Source of the DNA: Bombilactobacillus apium
GTDB taxonomy: Bacteria > Bacillota > Bacilli > Lactobacillales > Lactobacillaceae
Reading direction: 5' to 3'
Assembly: GCF_013385145.1 (NCBI RefSeq)
Contig: NZ_JABZEC010000004.1
Coordinates: 1-64,000, forward strand
DNA length: 64,000 nucleotides
The position numbers were made by a program, and so were the translations under genes. Shown here in pieces: positions 61,664 through 64,000 of this stretch (within the stretch, counting starts at the first letter, position 1; every line of letters begins with the position of its first letter). Below the pieces are notes generated by a model. The model had not been told where the DNA came from. It did no database searches and worked only from the letters and a program-made list of their open reading frames with translations.

Positions 61664-62866
61664 TTATTCCAGTATCTTACTATCCAAAATCAAAGCATCC
61701 TTAATCATCGGATCTTTTATATTAAGATATATCTCACGTGCTTTATCATAATTATGAGTTAGTATAAAGAGCCTAACAAGTAATGCACTTAAAGCCTCCT
61801 CAGAACCTTGAGACTCCTCATCAACTTCTGTCTCGTTTACATTTGAATATCTACTAATGATTTCATTTAAATACAATTGACTAGTACTCTCAACGTAAGA
61901 AAAAAATGTGCTCAAATTATACATAACAAAATTTACATCATAGGGAAAAATACTATCAGCAAAATCAGCACATTCTTTGACTATTTTCCAATTTTGCTTG
62001 CTAATCATCAATAAACAAAACTGCTCTAATAAATATTTCAAGTATGGTCCAGATCGGATATTTTCTTTAAGAAAAACTTTATTATTAATATTTTTAAAAA
62101 TGTTTTTTTCCAGTTGTTCTTGATATTTACTATTAGAAATAAGTCCTAATTCAATATAGTCTGGAGTCACTAAAGAAATCCATCTTGGATTATTAGGTTC
62201 TAATTCGATATTTTTAAGAAGTAGCTTTGAATATCTTTCTGCTTTACTAAATTTATTGATATCTTCAACACTAGTACCTGTATTATTAAAAACAATATCA
62301 GTATCTATTTTAAGATTTTGTTTAGCATTTTTACTTCTTAATTCTTCATGAACATATCCAAAATAATAAATGGTATCTGTCTTCTTAAATATTCTTTTAG
62401 ATCTAACAAATGATCCCAAACTGCTAAGATTTTGTTTAACGGTACACGCTATATCATATCCGGGGTATTTGGAGTCAATATTATACACAAATTGATGTAA
62501 AACTTCATAGCTTAAATTTGAATCTAAATATTCATCAGAGTCAACACAAAATACCCAGTCTCCTTTCCTGATAAAAGACAAACATTTATTACGCATAAGA
62601 GAATAGTTTTCTATCCATTTGATTTTTCTTATTATTACATCAGGAAATTCATTTTGAATATTTTTCACAGTATTATCAGTAGATCCTGTATCTACCACTA
62701 TTATTTTATCACAAATATTTTTTATTAATTTGATGGTTTTTACGATCTTTACTTCCTGATTTTTAACCATTATTAAACCGATAATTATAGGAGCGCGGTC
62801 GTTAGTTTGAATATTTATTGTTTTAAAATTTGAATCAGAAAAATCATTAGGATCTCTATATTTCAT
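61664..62866 (-). CDS. SunS-like peptide glycosyltransferase (GT2 with helical repeat domain)
   Basis: A 400-residue family 2 glycosyltransferase. The nucleotide-sugar region is IIVVDTGSTDNTVKNIQ (about 55-71), the metal motif is Asp109-Ser-Asp111 in FCVDSDEYLDS, followed by YFGYVHEEL and, at about residues 205-235, KAERYSKLLLKNIELEPNNP. That order, including Arg-Asn at 92-93, matches SunS, which glycosylates the lantibiotic-like peptide sublancin. The C-terminal half is helical, TPR-like. It follows the precursor and immunity-like genes, so that precursor is its likely target. Confidence 0.85.
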   Translation of the reverse strand: MKYRDPNDFSDSNFKTINIQTNDRAPIIIGLIMVKNQEVKIVKTIKLIKNICDKIIVVDTGSTDNTVKNIQNEFPDVIIRKIKWIENYSLMRNKCLSFIRKGDWVFCVDSDEYLDSNLSYEVLHQFVYNIDSKYPGYDIACTVKQNLSSLGSFVRSKRIFKKTDTIYYFGYVHEELRSKNAKQNLKIDTDIVFNNTGTSVEDINKFSKAERYSKLLLKNIELEPNNPRWISLVTPDYIELGLISNSKYQEQLEKNIFKNINNKVFLKENIRSGPYLKYLLEQFCLLMISKQNWKIVKECADFADSIFPYDVNFVMYNLSTFFSYVESTSQLYLNEIISRYSNVNETEVDEESQGSEEALSALLVRLFILTHNYDKAREIYLNIKDPMIKDALILDSKILE

Positions 62867-62918
62867 GTATAAAACATCTTCTTTCTAATTCTTTCAAATT
62901 ACTTATACAACTATATTT

Positions 62919-63110
62919 TCAAAAAACTGTGATTGTACCTAATAAAAATAAGGTTACCCCAAAAACAAAACCAGCGTAAACTGCATAAAGCGAAAATTGT
63001 GAAGTGGCCTTAGTGGCATCATTTTTAATAAATCTAAAATACTTAATTGAATTAATTATCTGAAATATAGCTAAAAGCATTAAAAATATACCTATTAGTA
63101 GCTTAATCAT
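62919..63110 (-). CDS. Small two-helix membrane protein (immunity-like), copy 2
   Basis: A 63-residue protein with helices at about 2-22 (IKLLIGIFLMLLAIFQII) and 40-62, and a polar loop containing KNDATKATSQFSL. It is homologous to the protein at 56355-56552. It is encoded 96 bp after the bacteriocin-like gene and 52 bp before the glycosyltransferase, where immunity genes commonly sit. It contains no enzyme motif. GGTGATC before the ATG is a weak ribosome site. Confidence 0.7.
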   Translation of the reverse strand: MIKLLIGIFLMLLAIFQIINSIKYFRFIKNDATKATSQFSLYAVYAGFVFGVTLFLLGTITVF

Positions 63111-63129
63111 ACGATCACCAATATTATTT

Positions 63130-63165
63130 AAAAAACATGGGAGACACTATGATTAAGTATCTCCC
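63130..63165 (-). terminator. Hairpin after the bacteriocin precursor gene
   Basis: On the minus strand GGGAGATACT and AGTGTCTCCC pair with one mismatch around a short loop and are followed by ATGTTTTTT. It lies about 40 bp after the precursor stop codon and before the immunity-like gene, so it probably limits read-through. Confidence 0.75.
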
Positions 63166-63205
63166 ACACACGACCTGCTTTTAAACTTTACCACTCAGAT
63201 AAAAA

Positions 63206-63373
63206 TTAGTATCTAATATGCCATAATCCAGATCCAGCTTCAGCTACCTGTCCCATTCCATTTAGAAATTTATACCACCATTTGTTACTATATCCTCTTC
63301 CACCACTCACAGAAGCTAATGTCTGCTCAGAAACTTCGTTATTTAATTTTGAAATTTGTTCTAAACTACTCAT
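63206..63373 (-). CDS. Double-glycine bacteriocin precursor with cysteine-free core
   Basis: A 55-residue peptide. The leader MSSLEQISKLNNEVSEQTLA continues SVSGG (residues 21-25), a textbook C39-processed double-glycine leader with the spaced L..L..V motif. The predicted 30-residue core begins RGYSNKWWYKF and ends GSGLWHIRY: no Cys, three Trp, four aromatic Tyr/Phe residues, positively charged, with Ser29 and Ser48 as the only hydroxyl side chains other than Tyr. AAGGAGA precedes the ATG. Its neighbours suggest glycosylation at a serine, which would make it a cysteine-free glycocin. Confidence 0.88.
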   Translation of the reverse strand: MSSLEQISKLNNEVSEQTLASVSGGRGYSNKWWYKFLNGMGQVAEAGSGLWHIRY

Positions 63374-64000
63374 AAGAATATCTCCTTAAACAAATCTAAA
63401 ATGTATTTATCACTGCTAAATAAACACTCACTATCAGACGAATTTATACAAACAATGAGTCACTCATAATTTTCTAAATTACTTTCCCCCTTCTTTTTCC
63501 ATTTGCTAAACTTATCATTACAAACTATTATAAAAACTCATTGCTTGACTGTAATTTAAAATAGTTATTTGTTTAACACAAGCTATTCAGTAAAGACATT
63601 AAAAACTTACCAAGTAAGACCAATATAAACAGCTCTAATAAGTAAATTACAGTTAAAATTCGATAACTAAAGTTAAATAATATTTTTTAATAACCATATT
63701 ATCAAGAATTAACCTCTTAATAAATAAGATAGATATATCAATAAGCTTGTGAAAAATCATAATAAATAGATTACTATTTGCCTTAATCGGTTGATCCATG
63801 GATATTTATGACTCCAATATTGAATAGATTTATCTTACGATATTTTAGTTGAAGCTTAACAAATAGTTTAAAAATAAATATTTAGATTCTGTCGATCCTA
63901 AGGACTAACACAGTTGGTTACATTTTTAACTGCTGTTCATTCTGACCAACGTTCTCAGTATCAAATTCTAAATTAATAGAATTACTCCAAAGTAATCAAA
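63374..64000. other. Upstream region of the bacteriocin gene, AT-rich
   Basis: About 630 bp to the window edge with no supported gene. A promoter for the precursor is expected here. On the minus strand an open frame enters from the edge and stops at 63918 (ending DTENVGQNEQQLKM). It might be the C-terminus of a neighbouring gene but is too short (27 residues) to judge. I saw no paired direct repeats of the kind bound by bacteriocin response regulators. Confidence 0.4.

Noticed and set aside
63918-64000. C-terminal end of a minus-strand gene entering at the right edge
   Set aside because: Only 27 codons are visible and the sequence is not recognisable, so it is mentioned in the gap entry but not called.
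1-64000. CRISPR arrays, rRNA and tRNA genes
   Set aside because: No regularly spaced direct repeats, no rRNA-like blocks and no cloverleaf with CCA-type end were noticed. A tRNA scan would be needed to be certain.

Overview
The window is low-GC Gram-positive DNA with strong Shine-Dalgarno sites. The gene content points to Lactobacillaceae: D-lactate dehydrogenase, OpuC osmolyte uptake, ECF thiamine transporter ThiT, a C69 dipeptidase, a CopY/CopA copper locus, lactobacillus-type PTS and maltose genes, and IS3, IS200 and IS1182 family remnants. I cannot name the species. I saw no rRNA, tRNA or CRISPR array.

Layout. 1-192 is the end of an IS3-family element. 234-3310 is a catabolite-controlled PTS operon with a MupG-like hydrolase. 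3449-8324 holds an acetyltransferase, two tandem 337-residue lipoate ligase paralogues, thiT behind a TPP riboswitch and a TerC protein. 8419-11845 is opuCABCD. 12.1-18.0 kb holds a small toxin/antisense locus, a YbjQ protein, an MFS carrier, pyrFE, a phosphatase and a uracil permease behind a PyrR attenuator. 18.3-23.1 kb is a maltose locus: a GH13 glucosidase, an MFS sugar carrier, a divergent LacI regulator and a decayed sugar kinase. 23.3-28.1 kb is a graveyard of broken genes (LacI-type regulators, arsB, ArsR type, IS200) that also contains a well-formed type I toxin-antitoxin locus. 28.5-43.4 kb returns to housekeeping and transport: a xanthine-type permease, an Rgg regulator, MFS-pepD-MFS, an EamA exporter, ldhD, copY-cupredoxin-copA and a guanine deaminase-permease operon. 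43.5-50.6 kb holds DinJ-YafQ, a broken uracil-DNA-glycosylase-like gene, a MarR-nucleoside hydrolase pair, a P1B ATPase behind a perfect 29-bp inverted repeat, an IS1182 deletion derivative and an orphan MazE-like gene.

Two peptide systems stand out. (1) 50617-54998: two 38-residue peptides, too short for ordinary gene calling, share FE..EVR and an identical NWFFI C-terminus. They are followed by an E1/ThiF-like adenylating enzyme with an N-terminal region that could bind a leader, an M16 metallopeptidase and a peptide-type ABC exporter. There is no YcaO, radical-SAM or lanthionine enzyme. This looks like a ribosomally made, modified peptide (RiPP) pathway that I cannot assign to a known class. 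(2) 63373-56355, minus strand: a 55-residue double-glycine precursor with a cysteine-free core, a small two-helix membrane protein, a SunS-like glycosyltransferase, a C39 peptidase-ABC exporter, an HlyD-like accessory protein and a second homologue of the small membrane protein. This resembles a glycocin locus without cysteines or thiol oxidoreductases. It is interrupted by a decayed IS200 element.

Regulation readable from the DNA: a TPP riboswitch (thiT), PyrR attenuation (uracil permease), near-consensus cre sites (PTS operon, ldhD), MalR/CcpA-like operators, cop boxes, PurBox-like sites at both purine loci, and terminator-like hairpins after each peptide gene. The last suggests that precursor is made in excess over its enzymes.
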